Below, in pieces: positions 45,449-58,863 of a stretch of 64,000 nucleotides of DNA. Origin of the DNA: Thuidium tamariscinum (Eukaryota; Streptophyta; Bryopsida; Hypnales; Thuidiaceae). A program made the translations under genes and the position numbers. Location: the NCBI GenBank assembly GCA_947034885.2, contig OX344753.2, forward strand, positions 26,552,347 to 26,616,346, written 5' to 3'. Positions within the stretch are counted from its first letter, which is position 1. Each line of letters starts with the position of its first letter. The notes beneath the pieces were generated by a model. That model did not search any database, was not told where the DNA came from, and saw only the letters and a list, made by a program, of their open reading frames with translations.

Positions 45449-47356
45449 CACTACCAGAGAGTCCTTCATAAACAACTGAAAACCTACACATTCCTGTAGG
45501 GATCAACAGATAAACGAATTTAGAGAGTGAAACCCAGTACCGAAGCTACTTAACACATTTTCTCTTAGTTTGCAATTCGATGGTTACAGAATGATTACTA
45601 CAGACAGAGACACGATGACTGCACTGTTGTTGCACTGAATTAAATGAGCTGTTTCTCAGCATTTCAGTAGACATATGTGATAAAGAATTCATGGGATTTG
45701 CTTGCAATTACCAGTGCATACCACAGAATGCATCCTCCCATAAGGTAGACACCTGCAATTTCTAGAAAATGGAAAATCAAAATTAAATTTAAATTTCAGT
45801 GTACATAGCTCTGTCAAAGCTTATGTTCTTCGGCATTCTAGCTACTTCGAATACACCATGTCCTCAAAATTGCATGTTCTAGGTCTTCTCTTACTCATTA
45901 CCATGCACTAAGAAGCACATGCGCTGCATACCCTCCCTGTCCTATTCCTCTAAATTTAACCTAAATTCCTCTAGGTCGTGCTCCTCCTCCATTCAGGTGA
46001 ATTCAGCCATTGCATTCAGAGTCCCGAAGCTTGTATGCAGGCACAGTTGCTTCAATGTTGACATTGCATTTCCAAAAGTGGAAGCTCGTTTGCACTTTGG
46101 AATCCTGGGTTTGCAACTTCTGCGCACAACATTGAATACAAGGCACATGTTATGAGCTGATATGTCAATGTGCAGATGTCACAGAGTCATTGTATTCAAT
46201 GAAAATGAAGGCCACTGCCCATACTTCTTCACGTTCAATTAGAACGTCCTCAACATGCACGTAGGTACTTCCTACCTTCACCTCACTCAAGAATGCATAG
46301 GCCTATTGCTGACCGAAATCTACATGTTGCGCTTTCCAGAACAAAATTCCCTTGCATCACTTGAAAGGAAGAGGACATCATTAACGCCTATTTACAAATT
46401 ATTCTTCTGTAATGCACTTAGGAACACGAAAAGCTTCACTGCTTACGAATTCTCTTCGCTGCCCACTTACATGCACCGGCTGCATGTCAAGAATTTGAAA
46501 AAACGGAAATTCATGGAGAAGGTTTATCGATTAGCCTTACCTTAGCATGTGCATTTCCTGACAGAGTTTCCGGTGAAATTCTCGTTCTGCAATTGACCTG
46601 TTCATCCTTCATTCCATAAAGCACCCAGAAGAATTGACCCTATGTCTTCTGAAGCTCGGCCTTCCCTGGAAGACACACAATACTCTGCGTCCAGCAAGTC
46701 GATGCCAGTACGTGACTTCACATTCTCTGAAATTCAAGTGCACTTCTAAAATAAATATTCCTAAACAAGATTAACCACACTATACATATTTTTAAAGTAA
46801 TCTCACTTTCACGACAAATGCTAGCCATTTTCCCATCTGTGCTTCCCAAATTCATGGAGGACTGCCAAATGTTTGGTCCTGCACACTTGACATTGAAAGG
46901 TAAGTTCTCTTCTAGGAATCTTCGATCCTCCCCGCTGCTGTGCTGCTCCTGCTTTACCGATTCCAGCGGCCTTCCAACTGTGTCATTTACATTATTTCAA
47001 ACCCGTGCTCTTCTTCAACCAAACTTCACACTCCTGTCATTGCAGTTGCCAAACACAATGCATTAGTTAACTCATTTCAAACAGTGAAGCTACAATCCAA
47101 TCCCACATTCTCACTCTCACCACGTCTACAATTACCATGAAGACCGTGTGTTGCCTCTTCTTTATGGCACTTGCATGATGAACAGCGCATGCAAGCCACT
47201 ATGCTATTCATTTCCTTCATAATGCTAATTCTATGTCCAATTGCATTTGACAAGAGATGTGACGGAATACAGAAGATTCAGCAGAGTTAATGACTTCCAC
47301 TATGCTTTCCCGAAAATGCTATAGCGCTTCAGAAAATTTTTATACTGACCAACGCG
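45449..47356. other. 3' subterminal region of the CACTA element
   Basis: Less AT-rich than the outside flank, with several 60-100 codon plus-strand frames (45919-46155, 46255-46545, 46818-47066) that are antisense to the element's transcription and show no family signature. It is probably 3' untranslated and subterminal sequence; no regular motif array was made out by eye. Confidence 0.45.
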
Positions 47357-50300
47357 TCAGTCCGACTCCGAGGATTCCCCTAAGTCTCGATCGAACATTT
47401 CTTCCTCCTCCGATGCACGCTGGAAGATGTCTTCTCTTGTGACCTCTCTTGCTGTCATTGCACGCCTGGGGAGCTCTTCCGATATGGTTTCTGGTAGACG
47501 AAGGCCATCACAATCATCATTGATTCCTGTGCCACATGAAGTCGACGTCTCCGTTCCCCCATCAGAATTGAACACTCTCCTACCACGAACCTCTCGTCTG
47601 AGGACAACTCTCCACCCTGGCGACTCTGCAGCGGCACTGTAAAAAACCTGCTCACAGTGTCTTGGAAATGCAAAGGACTCTTTGCTGAATCCCTCACAAC
47701 ACTGAAAATTTGCAAGTGTAAATCCCCACTTGTCCCTTCTGACACTTGCATTTGGGCCACGATAGTTTGCTTTCACCCATCTGCAGACGAAAACAACAAC
47801 GCAAGTGCGCCGGTAGTCCAACTCGACTATCTCCTGAAGTTCGCCTATATATTCAACATCTGCTTCTATTACATTCTGGTCCCTCGCACTTGATCTCCAT
47901 GGTCTTCTAAATGTAGCTACCACGCCAGAGTCTTGCGTCTGCAACTTCCTCTCGTAACTTGCCACTCGAAATCGTGACCCGAATGCCCACCTGCTTCTGA
48001 ACTTCTTGCACTCAAATTTTGGTGGGATGGAGATGTCCCTCACGACGTCTGGAACTTCTAGTCCTGCTTCGACTGCTCCGTGCACCTCATCTTCCAACCA
48101 CTTCGCAAAAGAAGGGGCGACACCTAAATGTTATGGGTACGCGGTTCTTCTACTACCATGTCTCATTGGATGTTGACGACGCCACGCCTTCCTCTCTTCA
48201 TCCCTCGTATACTTGAATTCTCTATACTGCCTGGCCACATGAACAAAAAAAAATAACAATTATACACATAAACATTTTCAGAATACCTTGTCGACCAATT
48301 CATTCATTCAGAAGCAGGGGCCAACGCCTGACGTGCTAAGCATGCCCACACAATACTTTGGGAACAACAGAGGACACTGACCTATCCGAAGAACGCTAAG
48401 CAGTCCACGGTCACAATAACAAGTTTTTAATTTTAGCATCACATACATAACATTTTATCCCCCAAATTCTCTGGACATCAACTAATTTACACTAACATTC
48501 TTTAGAACTCACTAACAGATTTTGAACCCTTCACCAAATCCTGTAAAATAAACGATTATTACATCTAAAATGGTATTAGAAACTAGGACAATCTTCGGTA
48601 ATGACCTTCTTTTTATCGAACAAGAATTTCGACTGCCTCCTTCTTTCCAAAGCTACTCCAACAGTTCCCACAGGAAATGCTGCTGCTTCCTAATGAAGAT
48701 CAAGTTCTTCTGTTTGCGAATTTGGAAGGGCACAGACATTCAGTACACGTGAGTCTATTACCCTCTTCCATCTGGTTTTCATGTGACTGCTTCCAATCGT
48801 TATAAATTTTTTTTAAAAGTAACATAATGAAGCATGTGGAACTTACTCCCGGTATTCTTCAAAGTACCTTGATGTGTCAATGACGAAATTGTGGAATAGT
48901 TGTCTTCGCTCGTCGCTCAGAGTCCTCGGCAATCCTCGGCCTTCCAATATTTCGTCTGTCATTGTGGGATCCTCATTTGCATCCCAGACCCTAGTACTTG
49001 TCGAGGTGTAATTCAGCATGTACTCCGTCACATATCCTACCGCTTCCTCAAGCTCATAGCTAGCTGTCATACTGCCTTCAGGTTTAGCTAGGTTCCTCAC
49101 AGAACTTTTCATTATCTTGTAGTACCGTTCGTATGGGTACATCCAACGACAATGCACCGGACCACAAATAAAAATTTCCTGCACTATATGATATGGCAAG
49201 TGCATCATCACTATGAAAGCTGCTGGAGGTAGTACTTTCTCAAGTAAAACCATTGTCTCCGCGACATCTTCTAGCAATTGATTTTTACTGTCCTTACTAA
49301 TGACTTTTTCACAAACTCGTTGAAACACCTTGCTCAATCTGATTATGGCTGAGGCCAGTTCCTGGTTCTGAATGTTTCGAACACATACTGGGAGTATTTG
49401 CTGCATGATTATATGAAAATCATGAGACTTCAGTCCTCGCAAGTTCATCTTCTCAATTCGTCGTCGAAGATTAGATACATATCGGCTTGGCGTCTTCATC
49501 TCTCTCAAGGTTCAAAAAAACTCCGCTCTGTCATCTTGTGAAAGCACGTACTCTGCATCAGGCATGATGTATTTGTTGCTCTCGGGAAAAGTCTCCGTCA
49601 GCCAAAGGTGATTCCGCAATCCACGACCTTCCAAATCCAGCCTCACTGTTGCTGTATCTCCTTCCCCGGATATAAACTTCAAAAGCGTCTCACATATATT
49701 TTTCTCGCAATGCATAACATCTAGAGTGTGCCTGCAAGGTAGTTCCTGGACAAACAAATGACGTGTTCATTAGAGAATCTTTCTTTTCCACACAGCAAAT
49801 TTTCCTACACTACGGACACTGATGTTCGAGTAGTCCGCACGCAATTCATCATTCTGTTTGGTTCTAAATCCTTCATGAAGATAGTTCATTCCTTCGTGAT
49901 CGCGGTTGGGTTCTTAATGAAGTCTTCAGAGCTACACGAAAAGTTTGAGATAGACATACACGATCATTGTCATCACTGAACGTGAACCTACAATAAGGCA
50001 CTCATTTCTCCATATTGCTCATCCAACTGTGAACTACGTTCACTGACTTGTGCTTCAAAATACAACGCAGTCACGATCATCGAAGTGCATGCACTGTCTT
50101 CCTAAGTTCAAAGCGGTGACAATCCTAGAAACGTAGCACCTGCTCCTCTATTTTGGGGCTGCAAACTGCAGGAATATAGTCTATATCATGCACGGCGCCA
50201 CGGCACTCTAGACCTCAGTTCCGCACTGCACAAAGAGGAATGTCCATTTAAACATTTCTATACAGTAGGTCGACTTTCCCGTGCTCTAATTTTAATTCCT

Positions 50301-51324
50301 GTTCACGTTCTTTGTAGACCTGCAACTCACTGCGTCACTGAATGTTATGAAGTCACTTCCCCTTCTCGTGCAAATCTTCATTTAATTCTTTGACATTCAT
50401 TACAGAAGAGGTGAGCAATACTTGACGTCCATTGTATGCACACACGGTATGCCCTAAGTTCACAGAACACATGACGTTCCACACTAAGTTCAGATGACTC
50501 AGGGCCATTGCGTAGACTGATGGGAAAAAACAAACGAAGTGCATGTGCTAAAGATGAACTCACCTCCCAGTACGGTAACTTGAAGAAAATACTTAGACGT
50601 TTAACACCGTGTTTCTTGACTGGATCCTCTAGAGAGTCCTGAATTCCCCCTCCCCGAAGAAAATCTTCTCGCTCCAAAGCATTCACGTATATCTGGTGCC
50701 TGTTCTGTCGTTCTGGAGGAGGATTTGACTCACAATGACCCCCAAAAGCTCTGCGAGCATTTCGGAATCTATGTCCAACATGTAGGAAACGACGGCTACC
50801 AAGGTACAGCATCTTTTTCAAAATGGATGAGTGCTCGGCAACTGTATGCTCTCCACACAATGGGCAGCCTCTATACCCCTTTGTCTGCTGTCCTGAGAGG
50901 AGTCCGTAGGCTGGGAAGTCGTGTACTAGCCACATGAGTACTGCCCGCAATGTGAAGCGCCTTCGTCCAATGGGTTTGGACATGTCAAAGGCCGGAACCC
51001 CATCCCACAACTTCAACAAATCATCCACTAAAGGCTCTAAGTATACGTCCATGTTGTCCGCCGTTGGAGAAAGTGGACCAGGTACTAATAGGACGAGCTT
51101 CAAGAAGAAGGGTTTCGTCGTCATCCAAGGAGGCAGGTTCAGGGTTTTCTTGTCGGACATATTTTTGGGTTTTGGTGTCGTGTAGGACGTCTGACGTCGC
51201 GTGTCGCAGGTGACAACATGTCGCTACCCTGTCGCAGCCCGTCGAGTAAGGTAAAAAAAATTTACCCTACGGTAAATGGATTTGGCATACGTGGCAGATT
51301 GTTTAGAGTGACGTGGAACTTTAA

Positions 51325-51850
51325 GTAGGCGACTTCGGGTGGGGCGACTGCGCTTCAAGATAGGGCGACCACGTGTCTAATTTTGAGGGCGACTTCGGGA
51401 AGGGCGACCGCGCTTCAAAATAGGGCGACCACGTGTCCAATTTTGAGGGCGACCTCTTGTCGAGGGGCGACCTCGGGTGGGCGACCTCTGGTCTAGGGGC
51501 GACCTCTTGTCAAGGGGCGACCGCGGGTGGGCGACCTCTTTGTTGCAATTGTCAAAAAAACACTTAAAACTGCCATTTTTAGTACAAAAAACAAAAAAAA
51601 TTAGAAATGAAATTTTTTCATATATAATGGTAGGATCTTGTAATATTATAGTATGAGAATATGTGAAAAAAATTTCAAAAATTTTCACCACACAGATTGC
51701 AAGATAATTGCATTCAAAGTGTAGAAATTATGTTTTGGGGGACTCTGGCGACCTCGGGTGGGCGACCTCTTGTCTAGGGGCGACCTCGGGTAGGCGACCT
51801 CTGGTCTAGGGGCGACCTCTGGTCAAGGGGCGACCTCGGGTGGGCGACCT
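51325..51850 (+). repeat. Left GGGCGACC arrays of copy B, tandemly duplicated
   Basis: The first array (51325-51540) and a second (51745-51850) are each followed by an almost identical AT-rich stretch (51541-51720 and 51853-52035, both with AAACACTTAAAACTGCCATT). Copy A has only one such array plus stretch, so B gained a ~310-base tandem duplication. Motifs are GGGCGACCTCTTGTC and GGGCGACCACGTGTC variants. Confidence 0.85.
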
Positions 51851-53585
51851 CTTTGTTGCAATTGTCAAAAAAACACTTAAAACTGCCATTTTTAGTACAA
51901 AAAACAAAAAAAATTAGAAATGAATTTTTTTTCATATATAATGGTAGGATCTTGTAATATTATAGTATGAGAATATGTGAAAAAAATTTCAAAAATTTTC
52001 ACCACATAGATTGCAAGATAATTGCATTCAAAGTGAAAAAAAAATGTTTTAGGGGACAATGACAAACTAAGGTAGACATGCCTATTTGCAATCTAGCTAT
52101 ATTGGAGTCAATTCTAAGAGGGGTACATATTTATTTGAAGTGTGCACATGTTTCTTGAATCAAACCCAAATGAAATTATAATTTTTCAATCAAAATCGTA
52201 ATTTCTATGAATTTTTGAAGTAGACAATCCTAAATTACAAAACCGCCTTTAGGCTAGGATCATAAACAACTTATAAACATTGTATAACCACCTAATCAAC
52301 AACTAGATATTTTCTATTTAAATAGTGACACATTACTCCAACTTGTCATAAAATCCTTGATTTTGTCATAGAATGAAGGGAATTTGGGGGGGGAGGTAGA
52401 AATGGGGCCAAAACTAGAGTGACGGAAATAGGCTAGTCTAGTTGGTGGAATAGAGTTACAAATGGGAATGGGTTGGTCTACTTTAGCTTAAGAGATTTGA
52501 TTTTCTTAACTTAAAAAGTTTTCACTTTAGATCTTAACTTAATATATCATTCAAAATTAAGTTGAGAATGTAGGAAAAATAATGTGGTTGTCATTTTATT
52601 TTAAATTATTAAGTAGAAGGTACATCATAGAGGAAAAAAAATAATAGCTCTAAGGTAGAAATGTGGAAATAGAAATTCTAATCCCAATGGTGAGATTGTT
52701 TGATTAATCAATGCTAATACTACAAAACTGCTTTTTTTAAAATTAAAATTGAAGTAAAAAATGAATCCTATCTCAAACAATTTCAAAATCTTATTATTAT
52801 TGCCCACAAAACAAAATGATTCATAATCTTTGCATCACCAATCTAAATAAAATGAATCAAAGTTCTAAGAAGACAAAATTACAATCTATAAGAAAAAAAA
52901 TTTAATTTTTGTGGATTTGTTTTTACCTACATAATTTAGATCTAAGCTTATTGTGATATGACTCTTGCTTTTAGGCACTAATTCAAATAAAACTACATTT
53001 CTAGAAAGCCAATAAGATTCTCTATCTTATAATAATGTTTCAAAAAGTTCCATAAAAATTTGACATTATAGGAACTTGTACAAAATCCACTTTACCCCCT
53101 TGTAGAGACAATGAAACTTTAGAAGATTACAATCTACTAATGTATTACTTATCAAAAAGATTTTGAAATATAAAATTATGGATTGTGATTTTTTTTAAAT
53201 CATCCCCATTTGATTTTTTCTAATCTCCAAGCATCATTATATTCTTATATTTCTTAGCAAGTTAGCATCTTCACCTAAATTTAAAAATTAGAAGAAATAG
53301 ATTTGAATTAAAACTTCTCCTTGTAATTTATGTAAAAGTCAAAGAATCATTCTAAAACTGTATTATTAACTAATTCGATTTCAAAATACAAAATAATGAA
53401 TGGATATTTGTGTAAGAACTTCATCACTTCAATTTTTCTATTTTTCAAGCATCATTATATTTATGTATAATTTACCACCTTCACCAAAAATTTTAAAACT
53501 AGAGGGAAGAGATTATTTTAACTTAGAACTTCTCTTTTGTTTATATATAAATCTCATAGTCATTCTAATTGTGTGAAATTTATAA

Positions 53586-54629
53586 CTCAGGAGGGGGGGC
53601 ACTCCTGGTTTATTTAATTATAGCGTGCAATCAAATGAAAGGTGCTTTTAATTCCCTTAGCCTAAATTTTAAACAATTTTTAGAAATAAATTAGCATCAC
53701 TAAAATGAGCTATTATCATTATAAATAATGAAGGGTAGAAAATAATACACAACTTTATCAAATTTGTTTTTCTAAATAAGGGTAGCCAAAAAGGATCTCT
53801 AGAAATTTGAACTTTTATGAAGTATACTAAGTTTGAAATAAGGAATCCTATGAGCTAAATACTATGAGATAAATACTATGAGAGCATGAGCTCTACATGT
53901 AAATGAGAGTGACAACTAATGGGTGACAACTAATGGTGACAACTAATGGTTGTGCTCTTATGAGTACTCACACTTTGAATGTGTTTGAATGAAATTGTTT
54001 AAAATGGAAGTATTGCTTATCTAGTCTCTAGCCTCTACATGTATCACATGTTTAGTCAAAGTTTTAATGACAAATTCTTTTTTCTTTGTAATTATTTGCA
54101 AAAAAAATGCAGGTCTTTCTTATGTATAATGAACATAGTGTATAATTAATTAGCACCCAAGAAAAATTCAAAATAAAGATAGGGTTATTGAAATTACCTA
54201 AGTTTAAAAATTTAGGTAAAGATAGGTCTATTTTAATTCACCAAATGTACCTACATTGCCCCCATCTTATAAGGGCTTGAATGCACGTCATGTCCTAATA
54301 TATTACAAAGTGCATCCCCGGGGAGGACACTTCTTGTATATTTGGAGGATCCACGTGCGGCGGTGGGGTATTTTTAGGGGGGCTATCAATTACTTGTAAT
54401 CATTACTTGGCAACATTAAAAGAGCTCCTATTTTACCATAAAGCGGAAAAATCAGCCATATTATAATCCCTATTTTATTTTTAAAACACTTTGCCTTTTT
54501 AATGTCCCCTATTTTATATGTAAATTTCTTATAAATTTTACCTAAGATTATTTAAATGTACCCTATATTCCGCCGCATGTAGGTTATTAAAAAACGGGAA
54601 GTGTCCTCTCCTAGAGTGCATCCCCCAAG
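53586..54629 (-). mobile_element. 0.7-kb hAT-like element nested in copy B
   Basis: Perfect 8-bp duplication atttataa at 53578-53585 and 54630-54637. It is the reverse complement of 3851-4550 in copy A (about 738 bases after removing the inner insertion). Copy A has the unoccupied atttataa at 4774-4781. The ends CTCAGGAGGGGGGGCACTCC and, reverse-complemented, CTTGGGGGATGCACT are diverged. It is non-coding. Confidence 0.9.
54317..54614. mobile_element. 298-bp CCCGGGGAG-terminus element, fourth nesting level
   Basis: Perfect 8-bp duplication agtgcatc at 54309-54316 and 54615-54622. The termini are CCCGGGGAGGACACTTC and, reverse-complemented, CTAGGAGAGGACACTTC. A second inner inverted pair, GTGCGGCGG against ATGCGGCGG, lies ~40 bases inside. 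The interior is AT-rich and non-coding. The outermost bases resemble those of the element at 42313-43506, but the interiors do not match. Confidence 0.9.
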
Positions 54630-54637
54630 ATTTATAA

Positions 54638-56389
54638 AGTGAATTATAGGATACAAAATAATTATTAGAATTTTGTGTAACTAAAAACTTCTCCATTTGA
54701 ATTTTTCTATTTTCCAAGCATCAACATATTCATGTATTCTTCATTACCTTCACCAAAAGCTTAAAAACTAAAAAGAAGAGATTCAGATGAAAACTTTCCT
54801 TTTTCATCTAATCAAATCTTAAAGTCATTCTAATGATGTAATATTTATTAAGTGAATTTTAGAATAAAAAATAATGCATGGATATTTGTGAACAATCTTC
54901 TCCATTTAAAATTCTCTATTTTTCAAGCATCATTATATTTGCGTACTATTTATCAATCTCCACCTTCAACAATAAATCAAAAATAAAAATGAAGAACTTT
55001 AAATTAAAAAATTTTAATTTTAATTTCTACAAATGTTATTTGAAGGCTCATCCTAATGGCAAATTATTTATCAAGCAAATTTTAGAACTCAAAATAGGGG
55101 ATGGAGACTTTAATAACAACTTGCCTATTTCAATTTTTCCTATTTTCAAACCATCATCATTGTCATGTCTTATTTAGGCACCACCTTGATTTTATCCTAA
55201 AAATTAGAGGGAAGAGATATAAGTGAAACTTCTCTTTTTTATTTATACAACTTTATTTTGAAGGCTTATCCTCATAGTGGATTATTCTATCAAATAGATT
55301 TTAGAACTCAAAATAGTAGATAAAGATTTCAATAACAATTTTCCCATAAGCCCATTTGAATTTCTTCATTTTTCAAGCATCATGATACTCATGTTTTATT
55401 TAAACACAACCTTAATTTTGTCTTTAAAATTAGAGGGAAGAGATTAAAAAAATGAAACTCTTGTTTTAGATTTATGCAACTTTAATTTGAAGGCTCATCT
55501 TTTTGGTAAATTATTTATCAAGTGGATGTTAGAACTCAAAATAGTGGATAGAGATTTCAATAACAATTTACCCATTTGAGTTCTCTATTTCCAAAGTACC
55601 ACCATACTCATATCTTAATATTTCACCACCTTCATGTCAATCCTAAAAATTAGTGGAAAGATATTTAAATGAAAACATTTGCTTTTTGACTTACAAAAAT
55701 GTCAAAGAATTGTTGTGGTAAAAAACATTTATCAAATAAATTCTAGAATACAAAATAATAGATTGAGATTTGTATAAGAAGATATCCATTAAAATTTTCC
55801 ATTCTTGAAGCATCATTCTACTCAAGTATTATTTACTACTTCAATTTAAGATTTTAAAATAAGAAGAAAGAGATTTAAATGATAACTTCTCCTTTTAGTT
55901 TATGTAAATGTCAATGAATCATCCTCATAGTGTATTGGATTTCAAAATACAAAATAATAAATAGAGATCAATGTAGATTGTTCCCCATTTAATTTATCAA
56001 TACATTAAAAATTACAATTCCATTTACATAAACATTCATACAATAATAAATTTCCCTTTCCGCAAAATCTGAATCCTCAATGAAAGTTGTGACCTTATCA
56101 CTCCAATTATCCAGTAGAAAGAACTCATAGGTTAAATTAGATACACAAAAATTAAAACCTTACTATAGACAATCGAAAGTAAACAAATCTTGAGAAGAGC
56201 TTTGATATTTAGCAAATGAGATTAGACATTTAGCCATTTAGGCATTGAAGTCTAATTTCAAACATAAACATTTTCTTAGGTCACCAAACATAGAAGGTAC
56301 ATTAATCAATTCAGAAATTGAAGCAAGTGTAAGTACTCACAATGAGTTAGACTCTTCTTTCCCTCCATTTTTCAAAAAAATGCCATACT
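54638..56389. other. AT-rich body of copy B, no gene
   Basis: Collinear with 4782-6589 of copy A, with the same loose ~200-250 base repetition. A 99-codon frame at 54878-55177 spans two repeat units and is not conserved in A. Confidence 0.6.
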
Positions 56390-57130
56390 CTATGTTTCTT
56401 TCGCGACCACTTCTCAAGGGCAACCTCTTGTGGGCGACCGCGGGTGTGGGGCGACTGAAGGTAGGAGAATGCGGGTCTAGGGCGACCGCGGGTGGAGGTG
56501 GGAGCCATTCCCTCAACCAAGTTCAAAAAAAGTCATTTTGGGGTCATTTTGGGCCATTTTGGGGCGACTTTGGGTCTTGGGGCGACCTCTTGTGGGCGAC
56601 CGCCGGTGTGGGGCGACCGAAGGTAGGAGAACGCGGGTCCAGGGCGACCGCGGGTGGAGGTGGGAGCCATTCCCTCAACCAAGCTCAAAAAAAGTCATTT
56701 TGGGGCCATTTTGGGCCATTTTGGGGCGACTTCGGGTCTTGGGGCGACCTCTTGTGGGCGACCGCGGGTGTGGGGCGACCGAAGGTAGGAGAACGCGGGT
56801 CTAGGGCGACCGCGGGTGGAGGTGGGAGCCATTCCCTCAACCAAGCTCAAAAAAAGTCATTTTGGGGCCATTTTGGGCCATTTTGGGCCATTTTGGGGCG
56901 ACTTCGGGTCTTGGGGCGACCTCTTGCGGGCGACCGCGGGTGTGGGGCGACCGAAGGTAGGAGAACGCGGGTCTAGGGCGACCGCGGGTGGAGGTGGGAG
57001 CCATTCCCTCAACCAAGCTCAAAAAAAGTCATTTTGGGGCCATTTTGGGGCGACTTCGGGTCTTGGGGCGACCTCTTGTGGGCGACCGCGGGTGTGGGGC
57101 AGTTGGAGGTGGAGGTGGGAGCCATTGCCT
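56390..57130 (+). repeat. Central GC-rich minisatellite of copy B
   Basis: Four full units of about 160-175 bases plus partial ones, each with GGTGGGAGCCATTCCCTCAA, AAAAAAAGTCATTTTGGGG, GGCCATTTTGGG stretches and several GGGCGACC subunits. Units are far more alike than those in copy A, suggesting recent amplification. A 243-codon frame through the array arises from unit lengths divisible by three and is not called a gene. Confidence 0.9.
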
Positions 57131-58863
57131 TGCCTTTTGTAACATTCTCTTTTATTTTGGATTTTTTTTGGCATTAGATTGAGATTTTTCAACTTGTTTA
57201 CTATTTTTCCTAAAAATTAAAGAATTGTTGGTAGATGACTCTAAAATTATTCTCTGTGAACAAGTGATAACATTTAAAGAAGAGTATAGAGAGAATGCAA
57301 GCAAAGTATAAATATACAATGGAATCTATTTTGTTTTCTATTGGAAAATTTGCCAACTTGATGAAAATTAATTAATAATATGGAAAAATACAATAGTGAA
57401 GTATTTGAAAATACATCAACATTAAGGTGCTTAATGAGGAAGTTGGGTGTATTGCTTCGAAGAAGCAAATGACAAATGGATAGTTGGTGAATTTGCTTAC
57501 AGATAAACTATGGTTGATGAAGCTCTTGAAAATAGTTTCCCCCACCCATTATTTTGTAATAGGACATGATATTCCTATATTACCATAAATGGGTAGGCCA
57601 CATTGCATGCCTCTAAATTTCAAAAACTAATGTAAATAAATTAACAAATTCTTTATGATGTGCCATTTAGAAAAATATGTTGAATATCTTGTATGCAAGG
57701 TGATAAGGTGTTGAGATCTATGCATAGAATCTCAAATTTGAATTCTCTTGTGCAAATATTTTGTAATTTTTGTTATAAAATTTACTCTCATTTGTTCATT
57801 CCTAAATTACTGCATGAAAAAGTCTACAAAATGAAATTGAAATATAACATGTAAAGAATCAAGAATCCCCTTGTCTACATATAAAGCTATGATTCATTCT
57901 ATTTGGACTAATGATTAAAAAATTATAGATAATCTTGTTTTTTGAGCAATTATAGAAACTTCTTGAAAAATAACGTATTAGATTTCATTTTGAATGCAAT
58001 TTTCACAAATTTTCTAAAAAACTATTTATCAAGTTAAAATTTTCTTCCTAGAAAAATCACACAATTAGAATTTATGTGATTCAATTCTATCCTAGAGCTA
58101 TCAATAATTTATTTTTTTGTTCAACCTATTTCTACTTAACAATTTGTAAACCCCTAAGTACTCACGTGGCTTTTTTTTAGTTGTTACTTGACTTTGGGTA
58201 GAATTTTTGGGCATTATATTTTTTTTCAATTTAAAAAAATTGGATTGTCTTTCAACATTTACATTCAAAACTAAGATCAATGTGATCAAACAAAAATTAT
58301 AAGAAAAATAGTAGGAAGTGTTTAGAATTGCATAGTGTTGAAAATTTTAATATTTGGAGAAAATTTTGATTCTTTCATTATTAGATCTTTTTCATTTTTT
58401 CACAAATCAATAGAAACCACAATTTTGACCAATCCAAAAAAAATCAAGTGCTAAAGATGAAATTTGTATTTTTGGTGATTTTTTGAAGTTATATCTTCAA
58501 AATTCATTTGAAAATAATCTAAAAACAACTTTAAAACTCTACCTATATAGATACTTTCTATTTTTTGTGTTTCATATAATCTTTTTTGATGATAACTTCA
58601 AAAAAGTTATAGAACTTGTATTTTATCACATTTGCATTTTGTCCTAACCTTTTGGGCTTTTAGGGGTTAGAGAGTGAAAACAAATTTGTTTTTTTGGAAT
58701 TTTTTTTCTTAGACTTTTAAATCAATTTTTTTTATTATAATATAACATAAAAAACAAAGTCTATAGTGCAAAAAATTTCCATGAATTACGGTCAAAGTCA
58801 TTGAAATTGTAGTCCAATATTCAAAATTTTATTTTTCCAACTTGAATGCTAATATCTTCTAAT
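57131..58863. other. AT-rich body of copy B, no gene
   Basis: From 57220 it is collinear with 9245-10833 of copy A. The weakly coding-like stretch at 57250-57620 is broken by different stops and indels than in A, which argues against selection on a protein. Confidence 0.55.

Noticed and set aside
45919..47140. Plus-strand frames of 66-96 codons
   Set aside because: Antisense to the CACTA element's transcription, rich in Ser/Leu, without motifs; probably subterminal transposon DNA.
56245..56976. 243-codon open frame with repeated WGHFGPFWGDFGSWGDLL-like units
   Set aside because: It lies in the central minisatellite of copy B. The frame stays open only because the units are near-identical with lengths divisible by three; copy A has nothing equivalent.
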